A stretch of DNA of 64,000 nucleotides from Flavobacterium degerlachei (lineage in GTDB: Bacteria; Bacteroidota; Bacteroidia; Flavobacteriales; Flavobacteriaceae), in contig NZ_FNMV01000012.1 in assembly GCF_900106645.1 (NCBI RefSeq), positions 83,078 through 147,077 of the forward strand, given 5' to 3'. Below are positions 26,526 through 35,641 of this stretch, piece by piece (the stretch's first letter is position 1; every line of letters begins with the position of its first letter). The notes under the pieces were generated by a model, which ran no database searches, was not told the origin of the DNA, and saw nothing but the letters and a program-made list of their open reading frames with translations. Both the position numbers and the translations under genes were made by a program.

Positions 26526-27224
26526 TTACTTAGTAGTGATTAGGCTTTGTTCGAATAGTTCTACATCTACAGCATCAGTTACATTATAATCTCCAATTTT
26601 TGTTCTTCTTAAAGCAGTCAGGTGCGAACCAGAGTTCATGGCAAGTCCAAAATCAAAGGCTAAAGAACGAATGTAAGTTCCTTTGCTACAAACAACCCTA
26701 AAGTCAATTTCAGGCAGCGCTATGCGGGTAATTTCAAATTCGTGAATGGTGGTTTTTCTAGTGGCTATTTCGACAGTCTCTCCGGCACGTGCATGTTCAT
26801 ATAAACGAACGCCATTTTTCTTTATAGCTGAAAAAATAGGTGGTTTTTGGTCGATTTCGCCTAAAAACTGTTTCACTGTTTCGTGAATTAAAGCTTCGTC
26901 TATATGTGCAGTTTCAAAAGTTTGATCAACTTCAGTTTCTAAATCATAAGAAGGTGTGGTGGCACCAATAAAAAAAGTTCCTGTGTACTCTTTTGCCTGG
27001 CCTTGAAGTTCTGTGATTCTCTTGGTGAATTTTCCAGTACATACTAAAAGTAAGCCTGTGGCTAGAGGATCTAAAGTTCCTGCATGACCAATTTTAAATT
27101 TTTTTGGAAGCCCTAAGTTGTTTATCAGGGCATATTTTAATTTGTTTACAGCTTGAAATGAACTCCACTTCAGGGGTTTGTCAATCAATAAAATTTGTCC
27201 GTCTAAGTAGTCTTCGTCTGTCAT
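26526..27224 (-). CDS. truB: tRNA pseudouridine(55) synthase
   Basis: A 232-residue TruB. Signatures are IDKPLKWSSFQAVNKL, KIGHAGTLDPLATGLLLV (with the catalytic Asp), PPIFSAIKKNGVRLYEHAR and the VVCSKGTYIRSL motif. It makes pseudouridine 55 in tRNA. The family's C-terminal PUA domain is nearly absent, as in short Bacteroidota forms. It is the last gene of the ftsX-DUF3098-uppP-truB operon; its start overlaps the uppP stop. Confidence 0.95.
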   Translation of the reverse strand: MTDEDYLDGQILLIDKPLKWSSFQAVNKLKYALINNLGLPKKFKIGHAGTLDPLATGLLLVCTGKFTKRITELQGQAKEYTGTFFIGATTPSYDLETEVDQTFETAHIDEALIHETVKQFLGEIDQKPPIFSAIKKNGVRLYEHARAGETVEIATRKTTIHEFEITRIALPEIDFRVVCSKGTYIRSLAFDFGLAMNSGSHLTALRRTKIGDYNVTDAVDVELFEQSLITTK

Positions 27225-28009
27225 TAAATGATAGTCAGGGGATGAATGAAAAAATGAATAATCAGTAAAATGATTCCTGCAGCAATTCGGTAATAACCAA
27301 AAACTTTAAACCCCTTTTTACTTAAAAATTCGATAAAACTTTTGATAGCTAAAAGAGCTACGATAAAAGCAATGACATTACCAATAATCAATAAATTTAT
27401 TTGGTCGTGTGTCAAGACAAAACCATCTTTATAATAGTCGTAACATTTTTTTGCTGTTGCACCAAACATAGTAGGAACGGCAAGAAAGAATGAAAATTCA
27501 GCTGCCGATGTTCGTGCTAATTTTTGGGACATTCCACCTACAATACTTGCGCCGCTTCGGGAAACTCCTGGAACCATTGCTAAACATTGGTATAACCCAA
27601 TTTTAAATGCTTTTAGATAGCTGACTTTAGTGTCCTCTGAGTGATTAAACCAATCGTCTACTTTTAATAAAACGATACCACCAAGTAAAAGAGAAACAGC
27701 AACCGTGACAGGGCTTTCTAATAATTCATCTATCATATCGCTGAATAATAATCCTAGAACTACAGCAGGAATAAAAGCAACGAACAATTTAAAATAAAAG
27801 TCCCAAGTCTGAAAGAAACGTTTGAAATATAAAACAACGACCGAGAGGATAGCTCCAAGTTGAATTACAATTGTAAAAAGTTTTGTAAAATCATCACTTG
27901 CAATACCAAAAAAGGAAGAAGCGATAATCATGTGTCCAGTAGAAGAAACAGGTAGGAATTCAGTAATTCCTTCAATAATAGCAAGGACAATAGCTTGTAA
28001 TGTATTCAT
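27224..28009 (-). CDS. uppP: Undecaprenyl-diphosphatase (UppP/BacA)
   Basis: A 261-residue membrane protein with about eight membrane segments and both signature motifs: [16 protein letters not shown] near the N-terminus and [13 protein letters not shown] in the middle. It dephosphorylates undecaprenyl diphosphate, recycling the lipid carrier for peptidoglycan. It lies directly between DUF3098 and truB with no spacing, so translation may be coupled. Confidence 0.95.
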   Translation of the reverse strand: MNTLQAIVLAIIEGITEFLPVSSTGHMIIASSFFGIASDDFTKLFTIVIQLGAILSVVVLYFKRFFQTWDFYFKLFVAFIPAVVLGLLFSDMIDELLESPVTVAVSLLLGGIVLLKVDDWFNHSEDTKVSYLKAFKIGLYQCLAMVPGVSRSGASIVGGMSQKLARTSAAEFSFFLAVPTMFGATAKKCYDYYKDGFVLTHDQINLLIIGNVIAFIVALLAIKSFIEFLSKKGFKVFGYYRIAAGIILLIIHFFIHPLTII

Positions 28010-28252
28010 TTAAACTTTTTTTGGATTCTTTAAAATGGCATAAACAGTAATTCCAAAACCAATTAAAACGGTAGTTGGTGCTAAGCGAATTCTTCTGAAA
28101 CTGAAGATAGCGTCACTGTAAACGTTTGGGTCATCACTTCCTCCGCCTGACATTAGTATAAAGCCAAGAATGATTACTCCAATACCAATCAATAGAATTT
28201 TGTAGTTTATTTTACCAAAAAGGAATTCTGGATTTTGCTCGTTATTTTTCAT
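28010..28252 (-). CDS. DUF3098 family membrane protein
   Basis: An 80-residue protein with two membrane segments (about 17-38 and 58-74) separated by SGGGSDDPNVYSDAIFSFRRI, the pattern of DUF3098. The function is not known. Its fixed place between ftsX and uppP in Bacteroidota suggests a link to cell division or envelope synthesis. It abuts uppP with no gap. Confidence 0.85.
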   Translation of the reverse strand: MKNNEQNPEFLFGKINYKILLIGIGVIILGFILMSGGGSDDPNVYSDAIFSFRRIRLAPTTVLIGFGITVYAILKNPKKV

Positions 28253-28315
28253 TTATGCTGAATTTAGTTCAACATCAAAAAAATGCTGAATTATACTATC
28301 TTTTTAAATCGTAAA

Positions 28316-29191
28316 TTAATAAAGGTCGTCTGTTCTTAAATTTAAGAATCGTTGTGTCGCAAAGTAGGTACTCAACCATGTAATCAAGATACCAAATCCT
28401 AATACGGCTAAAAGTACTACTGCAATTAGGAATTTGTCATTCAAGATTCCAAGATCAGGAAAGCTAGTTTCAACATATGCTAAAACACCTAGTAATGCAA
28501 GAATTGCTAATGCAGCACCAAGCATTCCTAACTTTACGCTACGCATCACAAATGGTTTTCTGATAAAAGCTTTCGTGGCGCCTACCATTTGCATGGTTTT
28601 TATGATAAATCGGTTAGAATGTATGGAAAGTCGTAATGAACTATTGATTAATAAAACGGCGATAAAAGTCAAAAAGCCGCTTATTATTAAAATCCACATA
28701 CTTACTTTTTTGATGTTGTCATTCACCATGTTTACTAATTGTTTGTCATAAACAATATCTGAAATCATTGGGTTTGTTCGCAACTGCTTTTCAACTTTGG
28801 CTATGCTGTCTTTCTCTACATAGTCCGCTTTTAAATGGATGTCATAAGAGTTTTGTAATGGGTTTTCACCAAGGAAAGTTAAGAAATCTTCACCTATAAT
28901 GTCAGTATGTTGTTTGGCTGCAGCTTCTTTTGAAACAAAAACAATAGATTTTGAGTATGGAGCTACTTTTAGCTGTTGTCCAAAACTCTTCAGAATAGAG
29001 TCGTTAGCCTCATTTTTGAAAAAGACCGTCATGGCAATTTTTTCCTTAAAATCGTTGGCTAGTTTTTGGGAATTTATGATGAATAGCCCTAAGATTCCTA
29101 ATAGGAATAAAACTAAGAATACACTTAGTACTACCGAAAAATAAGAGGAAATTAACCTGCGTTTTTGAAACTTATCAAATGAAGAACTCAT
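28316..29191 (-). CDS. ftsX: Cell division protein FtsX
   Basis: A 291-residue permease-like protein with one N-terminal membrane segment (about 19-40), a periplasmic domain of about 130 residues, and three further membrane segments. It shows family words such as KIAMTVFFKNEA, RLSIHSNRFIIKTMQMVGATKAFIRKPF. FtsX with FtsE activates peptidoglycan hydrolases at the septum. ftsE is not adjacent here, as is usual in Bacteroidota. It is the first gene of the ftsX-DUF3098-uppP-truB operon. Confidence 0.92.
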   Translation of the reverse strand: MSSSFDKFQKRRLISSYFSVVLSVFLVLFLLGILGLFIINSQKLANDFKEKIAMTVFFKNEANDSILKSFGQQLKVAPYSKSIVFVSKEAAAKQHTDIIGEDFLTFLGENPLQNSYDIHLKADYVEKDSIAKVEKQLRTNPMISDIVYDKQLVNMVNDNIKKVSMWILIISGFLTFIAVLLINSSLRLSIHSNRFIIKTMQMVGATKAFIRKPFVMRSVKLGMLGAALAILALLGVLAYVETSFPDLGILNDKFLIAVVLLAVLGFGILITWLSTYFATQRFLNLRTDDLY

Positions 29192-29281
29192 AGTTTACTT
29201 TAATTATGGGGTAAAAATAATAAAGAATTTCTTTATTTGAAGTTAATAACGTCCAAAGTTTCAACTTTCGTACAATAAACG

Positions 29282-29289
29282 TAAATTTG
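29282..29289 (+). promoter_or_regulatory. Candidate -7 box for leuS
   Basis: TAAATTTG matches TANNTTTG; TTTC (29259-29262) lies 19 nt upstream, one base off TTTG. It predicts a 5' leader of about 150 nt before leuS. Confidence 0.4.
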
Positions 29290-29443
29290 CCGCTTTATAA
29301 TTCATTGTGAGAAAGCATATATGGCTTTGAACAGGAACGAATGATTGGAGTTTGCGAGAGCTTGACTTTGAAAAAAAACTTATAACATAGAATAAGCTGA
29401 GTTATCGAAAGAATGACTCCATTAAAAAACAATTAGAAAGGGA

Positions 29444-32400
29444 ATGAAATACAATCCGAACGAAATAGAGGCCAAATGGCAAAAACATTGGGCAGAAAAT
29501 CAAACTTTTGCCGCAGAAAACAATTCAGAAAAACCAAAATATTATGTGCTTGATATGTTTCCTTATCCTTCTGGAGCTGGATTGCACGTAGGGCATCCGT
29601 TGGGATACATTGCTTCAGATGTGTATGCAAGATACAAAAGACATCAAGGTTTTAATGTTTTGCATCCAATGGGATATGACAGTTTTGGATTGCCAGCAGA
29701 ACAATATGCTATTCAAACGGGACAACGACCAGAAGATACTACCCGTGTAAATATTGACGGAGGTTTTGATAAGGAAGGCAATAAAATTGCAGGGTATAGA
29801 AAACAATTAGATAAAATTGGTTTTTCATTCGATTGGAGTAGAGAAGTGCGAACTTCAAATCCAGATTACTACAAGCATACACAATGGATTTTTATCCAAC
29901 TTTTCAATTCCTGGTACAATAAAGACAGCGATAAATCAGAAGATATTTCGACATTAATTTCGATTTTTGAGAAAGAAGGAAATGCAAATGTAAATGCAGT
30001 TTGTGATGAGAAAATTATTTCTTTTTCAGCAACTGAATGGAATACTTTCGCAAAAGAAGAACAGGAAAAAATACTATTACAATATAGATTGACTTATTTG
30101 GCGGAGACCGAAGTAAACTGGTGTCCAGGATTGGGAACAGTTTTGGCCAATGACGAAATCGTAAATGGAGTTTCGGAGCGTGGTGGTTTTACCGTAGTTC
30201 GTAAAAAAATGACGCAATGGAGCATGCGAATTTCTGCTTATGCGGAGCGTTTGTTGCAAGGATTAAATGATATTGATTGGAGCGAAAGCATCAAAGAGAG
30301 TCAAAGAAACTGGATAGGAAAATCAGTTGGGGCAATGGTTTCTTTTAAGTTAAAAGGACATGACGCTAATATTGAAGTTTTTACTACAAGACCTGATACT
30401 ATTTTTGGTGTGACTTTTATGACATTGGCTCCAGAGCATCCTTTGGTTCAAGAAATCACAACTCCAGAATATCAGGATAAAATAAACGATTATATTTTAG
30501 CGTCGTCAAAACGTTCTGAAAGAGAACGTATGGCTGATGTTAAAACCATTTCGGGTGTGTTTACTGGCGCTTATGCTGAGCATCCTTTTACTAAAGAGCC
30601 AGTTCCGGTTTGGATTGGGGATTATGTTTTGGCAGGATACGGAACAGGTGCTGTTATGGCGGTTCCTTGTGGAGATGAAAGAGATTATGCTTTTGCTAAT
30701 TTCTTTAAAGGTCAAAGCGGAATGCTACCAATTAAAAATATTTTCGATAAAGATATTTCTGAAGCAGCGTTTGGTTCTAAAGATGGTTTTCAACTAGTAG
30801 ATTCTGATTTCTTAACAGGATTAGGATATAAGGAAGGAACTAAAAAAGCGATTGAAGCTTTAGAGAAATTAAATCAAGGTTTCGGAAAAATCAATTACCG
30901 TTTGCGTGATGCTGTTTTCTCCAGACAAAGATATTGGGGAGAGCCATTTCCTGTTTATTATGTAAATGGTTTGCCGCAAATGATTGACACGCAGCATTTG
31001 CCAATTGTATTGCCTGAAGTAGAAAAATATTTGCCTACCGAAGACGGTTTGCCTCCTTTAGGGAACGCTTTAGTTTGGGCTTGGGATACAGCAGCTAATA
31101 AAGTGGTGAATACTGATTTAGTAGATCATAAAACGATTTTTCCTTTAGAATTGAACACGATGCCAGGTTGGGCGGGTTCTTCTTGGTACTGGATGCGTTA
31201 TATGGATGCGAATAATGAAGGGGAATTTGCTTCGGCGGAAGCCTTGAAATATTGGGAATCTGTAGATTTATACATTGGTGGTAGCGAGCATGCAACCGGA
31301 CATTTATTGTACTCAAGATTTTGGAATAAATTTCTTAAAGACAAAGGTTTTGCACCAACAGAAGAGCCATTCAAAAAACTAATCAATCAGGGAATGATCT
31401 TAGGGACTAGTGCGTTTGTTTATAGAGTAAACCCATTTTTTTTTATTGAAAGTTTAGATATTAGATTGATAGAAACAACATTGAAAATCCCTTCGTTTTT
31501 TATAACTTCAAAATATAAGGATGTAAATGATTTTAGAAATGTTATTGATGAAAGAGTTATTGCGAAAAGCTATGACCAAGTTAAAGTTTTTTTAATTGAA
31601 GAATATCCTAATTTAAAGAAAGAAATTGAAAGTTTACAAAAAAAGGATTTTACCCTGTTTAATATTTCAATTACTCCCATCCACGCCGATGTTTCCATGG
31701 TTAATTCATCAGATGAATTAGATATTGAAGCTTTTAAAAATTGGAGAGAGGATTATAAAGATGCTGAATTCATTTGTGAGGAAAATGGCAAATACATTGT
31801 AGGTCGCGAAGTAGAGAAAATGTCAAAATCAAAATACAACGTAGTTACTCCAGATGATATTTGTAATGAATATGGAGCAGATACTTTGCGTTTGTATGAA
31901 ATGTTCTTAGGGCCATTAGAACAAGCGAAACCTTGGAATACAGCTGGTATTTCGGGGGTATTTGGTTTCTTGAAAAAACTATGTCGTTTGTATTTTGATG
32001 AACATAATATGATTGTCACTGATGAAGCGCCATCAAAAGACAACTTAAAAACTTTACACAAGACTATCAAGAAGGTGTCTGAGGATATTGAGAATTTTTC
32101 ATTCAATACTTCGGTTTCACAATTTATGATTTGTGTGAATGAGCTATCAACTCAGGGTTGTCATTCTCGTGCGATATTAGAGCCATTAGCGATTGTGATT
32201 TCGCCTTATGCGCCACATATTGCTGAAGAATTATGGAGTTTGTTGGGAAATACAGGTTCTATTGCAACCGTTTCTTTTCCGGTATTCGAAGCGAAACATT
32301 TAGTAGAATCTGAAAAAGAATACCCAGTTTCTTTCAACGGGAAAATGCGTTTCACGATCACATTGCCTTTGGATTTAACCAAAGACCAGATCGAAGAAAT

Positions 32401-32497
32401 CATTATGAAAGATGAAAGAACAATAAAACAATTGGAAGGTAGAACGCCAAACAAAGTGATTATCGTTCCTGGTAAAATTATAAATTTGGTTGGGTAA
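29444..32497 (+). CDS. leuS: Leucyl-tRNA synthetase
   Basis: A 1017-residue class Ia synthetase charging tRNA-Leu. It has the HIGH-like motif HVGH (residues 48-51), a CP1 editing domain with TTRPDTIFGVTFM and GYGTGAVMAVP, and KMSKS near residue 790. An extra segment of about 85 residues (roughly 662-746, 31424-31690) sits just before the leucine-specific region and KMSKS. It is AT-rich and more divergent than the rest. The first insertion after NSWYN (about residues 160-205) is common in Bacteroidota. All catalytic motifs are intact, so the enzyme should be active. Confidence 0.96.
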   Translation: MKYNPNEIEAKWQKHWAENQTFAAENNSEKPKYYVLDMFPYPSGAGLHVGHPLGYIASDVYARYKRHQGFNVLHPMGYDSFGLPAEQYAIQTGQRPEDTTRVNIDGGFDKEGNKIAGYRKQLDKIGFSFDWSREVRTSNPDYYKHTQWIFIQLFNSWYNKDSDKSEDISTLISIFEKEGNANVNAVCDEKIISFSATEWNTFAKEEQEKILLQYRLTYLAETEVNWCPGLGTVLANDEIVNGVSERGGFTVVRKKMTQWSMRISAYAERLLQGLNDIDWSESIKESQRNWIGKSVGAMVSFKLKGHDANIEVFTTRPDTIFGVTFMTLAPEHPLVQEITTPEYQDKINDYILASSKRSERERMADVKTISGVFTGAYAEHPFTKEPVPVWIGDYVLAGYGTGAVMAVPCGDERDYAFANFFKGQSGMLPIKNIFDKDISEAAFGSKDGFQLVDSDFLTGLGYKEGTKKAIEALEKLNQGFGKINYRLRDAVFSRQRYWGEPFPVYYVNGLPQMIDTQHLPIVLPEVEKYLPTEDGLPPLGNALVWAWDTAANKVVNTDLVDHKTIFPLELNTMPGWAGSSWYWMRYMDANNEGEFASAEALKYWESVDLYIGGSEHATGHLLYSRFWNKFLKDKGFAPTEEPFKKLINQGMILGTSAFVYRVNPFFFIESLDIRLIETTLKIPSFFITSKYKDVNDFRNVIDERVIAKSYDQVKVFLIEEYPNLKKEIESLQKKDFTLFNISITPIHADVSMVNSSDELDIEAFKNWREDYKDAEFICEENGKYIVGREVEKMSKSKYNVVTPDDICNEYGADTLRLYEMFLGPLEQAKPWNTAGISGVFGFLKKLCRLYFDEHNMIVTDEAPSKDNLKTLHKTIKKVSEDIENFSFNTSVSQFMICVNELSTQGCHSRAILEPLAIVISPYAPHIAEELWSLLGNTGSIATVSFPVFEAKHLVESEKEYPVSFNGKMRFTITLPLDLTKDQIEEIIMKDERTIKQLEGRTPNKVIIVPGKIINLVG

Positions 32498-32512
32498 ATA
32501 TTATAACGTGAT

Positions 32513-32559
32513 GTTGTAGAGACGCACGGTAGAGACGCACTGCAGTGCGTCTCTACAAC
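32513..32559. repeat. Palindromic GTAGAGACGC repeat
   Basis: A perfect 28-bp palindrome (32529-32556) is centred on CTGCAG. A further left arm, GTTGTAGAGACGCAC (32513-32527), can pair with the same right arm (32545-32559). It is much richer in G+C than its surroundings and lies downstream of leuS. It looks like a REP-type dispersed element; I recall similar words from other Flavobacterium genomes. Confidence 0.6.
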
Positions 32560-32570
32560 GTCAATATATT

Positions 32571-32607
32571 AAAATCCAAATCCCACATTAATTGGGGTTT
32601 GGATTTT
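32571..32607 (+). terminator. leuS terminator
   Basis: A 14-bp stem (AAAATCCAAATCCC with GGGGTTTGGATTTT, one wobble) and a 9-nt loop are followed by at least eight T. Confidence 0.8.
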
Positions 32608-32712
32608 TTTTTATATTTATTTTAACGGGTGTCAAATTGGCAATATGAAAAAATGGTTCGTAATTTGATATTTCCTATGTAACTTTATATAGAAACAAAA
32701 AAAGACAAAAAT

Positions 32713-33402
32713 ATGGGAATGAGTTATTTGATATTAGCCGGTGCGATCATGCTGGCAAGCTGGCTGGTGAGTTCAAGGCTAAAAAGCAAATTTGAACAAT
32801 ATTCTAAAGTGCATTTGCAAAACGGCATGAGCGGAGCTGAAATTGCCGAGAAAATGCTTGCGGATAATGGGATTCGTGATGTACGTGTGATTTCGGTTGC
32901 GGGACAATTAACGGATCATTATAATCCAATGAATAAAACGGTGAATCTTAGTGAGGCAGTTTATAATCAACGTAATGCAGCTGCAGCTGCAGTTGCGGCA
33001 CACGAATGCGGTCACGCTGTGCAACATGCCGTGGGTTATCAGTGGTTAACGATGCGTTCTAAATTAGTTCCGTTTGTAAATGTCGCTTCGACTTATATGC
33101 AATGGATATTATTAGGTGGAATTTTAATGATGGAGAGTTTTCCGCAATTGTTGCTTTTTGGAATAGTGCTGTTTGCGGCGACTACAGTGTTTTCAATTGT
33201 TACCTTGCCAGTAGAATATGACGCTAGTCATCGTGCTTTGGCTTGGTTAGAGAATAAGAGAATGTTGACGCAGCAAGAACAAGCAGGGGCAAAGGATGCG
33301 CTAAAATGGGCAGCTAGGACTTATGTAGTGGCTGCGCTTGGATCAATTGCTACCTTATTGTACTATATCTCGATTTATATGGGCGGAAGCAGAAGAGATT
33401 AA
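32713..33402 (+). CDS. Zinc metallopeptidase (YugP/PF04298 family)
   Basis: A 229-residue membrane protein. Its catalytic HExxH appears as AAHECGHAVQHA around residue 97-108. Membrane segments flank it: one N-terminal (residues 3-20) and others at about 130-165 and 205-222. It is an uncharacterised membrane-bound zinc protease with homologues across bacteria. It follows leuS after a palindrome and a terminator, and is likely transcribed alone. Confidence 0.88.
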   Translation: MGMSYLILAGAIMLASWLVSSRLKSKFEQYSKVHLQNGMSGAEIAEKMLADNGIRDVRVISVAGQLTDHYNPMNKTVNLSEAVYNQRNAAAAAVAAHECGHAVQHAVGYQWLTMRSKLVPFVNVASTYMQWILLGGILMMESFPQLLLFGIVLFAATTVFSIVTLPVEYDASHRALAWLENKRMLTQQEQAGAKDALKWAARTYVVAALGSIATLLYYISIYMGGSRRD

Positions 33403-33420
33403 AAAGAAATGCTATTTTAA

Positions 33421-33463
33421 AAATCCCAATTACCAATCTAATAAATTGGTAACTGGGATTTTT
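33421..33463. terminator. Terminator between the metallopeptidase and lrp-like genes
   Basis: A 17-bp stem (AAATCCCA-TTACCAAT with ATTGGTAACTGGGATTT, one mismatch on + and a wobble on -) and a 7-nt loop lie between convergent genes, with T or A tracts on each side. Confidence 0.75.
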
Positions 33464-33471
33464 TATGTATT

Positions 33472-33942
33472 TTATAATAGTATTTGTCTATCAATTTGTT
33501 GGTCCAGAGAAATGAAAGTCTCTGTTCTTGAAACGCCTTCTATCGCTTGAATTTTAGTATTGAGTAACTGCATTAAATGTTGATTGTCCCTACAAATTAT
33601 TTTAATCAATATAGACCAGTTTCCAGTAGTGTAATGACATTCTAATACTTCAGGTATTTTTTTTAATTCTTTTACTGCTTCTAAGTTTTTTGCTGCCTTG
33701 TCTAAATAAACACCTACAAAAGCCATGGTGTTGTATCCTAGAACTTTATGATTTACTACAAACTTAGAGCCTGAGATCACGCCAGATTGTTCCAGTTTCC
33801 TCAACCGCTGATGGATAGCTGCTCCGGATATACCTATTTTATTAGCAATCTGTAGAATTGGTTTACGAGCATCATCCATTAAAGATCTTAAAATTTCTTT
33901 GTCGATTCCGTCTATTTCTACTGTCAGGGAGTTGATTTTCAT
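33472..33942 (-). CDS. Lrp/AsnC-family transcriptional regulator
   Basis: A 156-residue Lrp/AsnC protein. The N-terminal helix-turn-helix (about 10-60) includes IDKEILRSLMDDARKPILQIANKIGISGAAIHQRLRKLEQSGVI-like sequence, and the RAM domain includes VGVYLDKAAKNLEAV and HYTTGNWSILIKI. It likely senses an amino acid or metabolite and forms octamers. I start at the ATG at 33942 (MKINSLTVE); the upstream ATG adds an asparagine-rich stretch not expected in the family. The target genes are unknown. Confidence 0.9.
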   Translation of the reverse strand: MKINSLTVEIDGIDKEILRSLMDDARKPILQIANKIGISGAAIHQRLRKLEQSGVISGSKFVVNHKVLGYNTMAFVGVYLDKAAKNLEAVKELKKIPEVLECHYTTGNWSILIKIICRDNQHLMQLLNTKIQAIEGVSRTETFISLDQQIDRQILL

Positions 33943-34054
33943 AAGTTGATTTTTGGAACTTAAACCTTGATTTTGGTTGTTATTTAGAATCAAAATTAAA
34001 CAAAAATTGATCAGCAGAGTTCATTTTGCTTCTTTTATTTAAGTTTGAATAATA

Positions 34055-34082
34055 AAAAAACCGCGATAAACGCGGTTTTTTT
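34055..34082 (-). terminator. hemD terminator
   Basis: An AAAAAACCGCG stem pairs with CGCGGTTTTTT around a 5-nt loop ATAAA. It lies 21 nt beyond the hemD stop on the minus strand and is symmetrical, so it also insulates the lrp-like gene. Confidence 0.85.
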
Positions 34083-34102
34083 GTATAAAGTAAGGAAGTG
34101 AA

Positions 34103-34852
34103 TTATTTTCCTTTATTAGCTTCAATAATGTATTTTTCCAATGCCATTGTCATTGAGGGCGTGCCTGGGGTAGGAGCAAGAATGTCTATTCTTAAACCGT
34201 TATCCAAAGCCTCTTTTTGAGTTGAACTACCAAAAACGGCTATTCGTGTATTGTTTTGTTCGAAATCTGGGAAATTCTTGAATAATGATTTAATTCCAGT
34301 CGGACTGAAAAATGCCAAAACATCATAATAAACATCAGCCAAGTCAGATAAGTCACTCATTACGGTTTTGTAGAAAATGGCTTGTGTCCAATCTACTTTT
34401 AATCCGTTAAGAGTAATCGGTGCGTCAACATTCAATTGGTCTGAAGCTGGCAAAAGGAATTTTTCGTCTTTGTATTTTTTTATCAATGGTGATAAATCAG
34501 CAAAGTCCTTAGGACCAACATAGATTTTCCTTTTTCTATATACTACATACTTTTGCAAGTAAAATGCAACAGCTTCTGATTGACAGAAATATTTCAACCC
34601 TTCAGGTACTTTAAAGCGCATTTCTTCAGCTACTCTAAAAAAATGATCGACAGCATTTCTACTCGTTAAAATAATTGCAGTATAATGATTGAGATCGATT
34701 TTTTGCAATCTTATCTCTTTGGCACTAACTCCTTCTATATGGATAAAAGGTCTGAAATCAATTTTTACTTTATGTTTTTGCTGAAGCTCAAAGTAAGGAG
34801 AATTCTCTACTTTAGGTTCGGGTTGTGACACCAAAATTGTTTTCACTTTCAT
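34103..34852 (-). CDS. hemD: Uroporphyrinogen-III synthase
   Basis: A 249-residue two-lobed HemD. Low conservation is normal for this family. Supporting words are LVSQPEP at the N-terminus, AIILTSRNAVDHFF, VYYDVLAFFSPTGIKSLF and RIAVFGSSTQKEALDNGL. It closes hydroxymethylbilane into uroporphyrinogen III for haem synthesis. It follows a DUF4271 gene on the same strand by 13 nt, an arrangement I recall from other flavobacteria. Confidence 0.82.
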   Translation of the reverse strand: MKVKTILVSQPEPKVENSPYFELQQKHKVKIDFRPFIHIEGVSAKEIRLQKIDLNHYTAIILTSRNAVDHFFRVAEEMRFKVPEGLKYFCQSEAVAFYLQKYVVYRKRKIYVGPKDFADLSPLIKKYKDEKFLLPASDQLNVDAPITLNGLKVDWTQAIFYKTVMSDLSDLADVYYDVLAFFSPTGIKSLFKNFPDFEQNNTRIAVFGSSTQKEALDNGLRIDILAPTPGTPSMTMALEKYIIEANKGK

Positions 34853-34865
34853 ATTTTAACGTTTT

Positions 34866-35537
34866 CTAAGCGCCTCCTTTTGTAATCAAATAATACATGA
34901 AAAAATAGGGGGCTATTTCGAGAGTGCAAAGATATAAAATAAAATAAAACAACTTACCGAATATTAAATTTTGATATTTTTTTATTGAAATCAAATATGT
35001 TATGATGTTTAATATCAGTACTGTAGCGATAATTATTAGTGGAATAATTCTTGATATTGTGTCGTAATAAAACAGAATAATGTTGATTGGTAGTATAATA
35101 AGCCCGATATACGTTCGGTAAGTCACTTTTTGAAGGTTGAATTGCTCGACAAAGTCTTCGATATTAAATGCCGTGGCTATAATTTTTTCGACTAAATATT
35201 TAGATAAAATAAAGAAGATTAGAAAGGTTATAATTTGAATATAAAAGATAAAGTCAGTCTTTGATGCCAATCCAAAAAGACTTAGAGAAAGTTGAATAAA
35301 GAAGGCAAATGAAATAACCTGTGCGAAAAAAAGGGAAATGGTAAATCCACTTTTTAAATGACTACCGTCGCGATACACCTTGTTGTACTTGTCTGAAAAC
35401 AATAAATTCATAAAGTCACCAAATCGATTTTCATAAACAGATTTGGTAAGGGCAATTATAGCAAAGGACAATACGAATAAAAATGTTGCCCAATCTTTAT
35501 TGTCTGTGATTCTCGGATGAAGTATATGTTCAATCAT
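34866..35537 (-). CDS. DUF4271 family membrane protein
   Basis: A 223-residue protein with five or six predicted membrane segments, matching the DUF4271 pattern (LFSDKYNKVYRDG, IEDFVEQFNLQKVTYRTYIGLIILPINIILFY). Function unknown. It probably shares a transcript with hemD (13-nt gap). A -7 type TAATTTTG (35552-35545, minus strand) ends 7 nt before its ATG, which predicts a very short or absent leader. Confidence 0.8.
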   Translation of the reverse strand: MIEHILHPRITDNKDWATFLFVLSFAIIALTKSVYENRFGDFMNLLFSDKYNKVYRDGSHLKSGFTISLFFAQVISFAFFIQLSLSLFGLASKTDFIFYIQIITFLIFFILSKYLVEKIIATAFNIEDFVEQFNLQKVTYRTYIGLIILPINIILFYYDTISRIIPLIIIATVLILNIITYLISIKKYQNLIFGKLFYFILYLCTLEIAPYFFMYYLITKGGA

Positions 35538-35641
35538 AATGGGGCAAAATTACTAATTTTTTATATCAATCTTTTTATTATAATTTTATTATGAATCAAA
35601 TGCCATAAAAACGTTACTTTTGCGGTGAAATCACAAGAAAT

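Noticed and set aside
29320..29343. Short ORF (MALNRNE) in the leuS leader as a leucine-attenuation peptide
   Set aside because: Only one Leu codon, no run of Leu codons and no clear terminator/antiterminator pair; probably chance.
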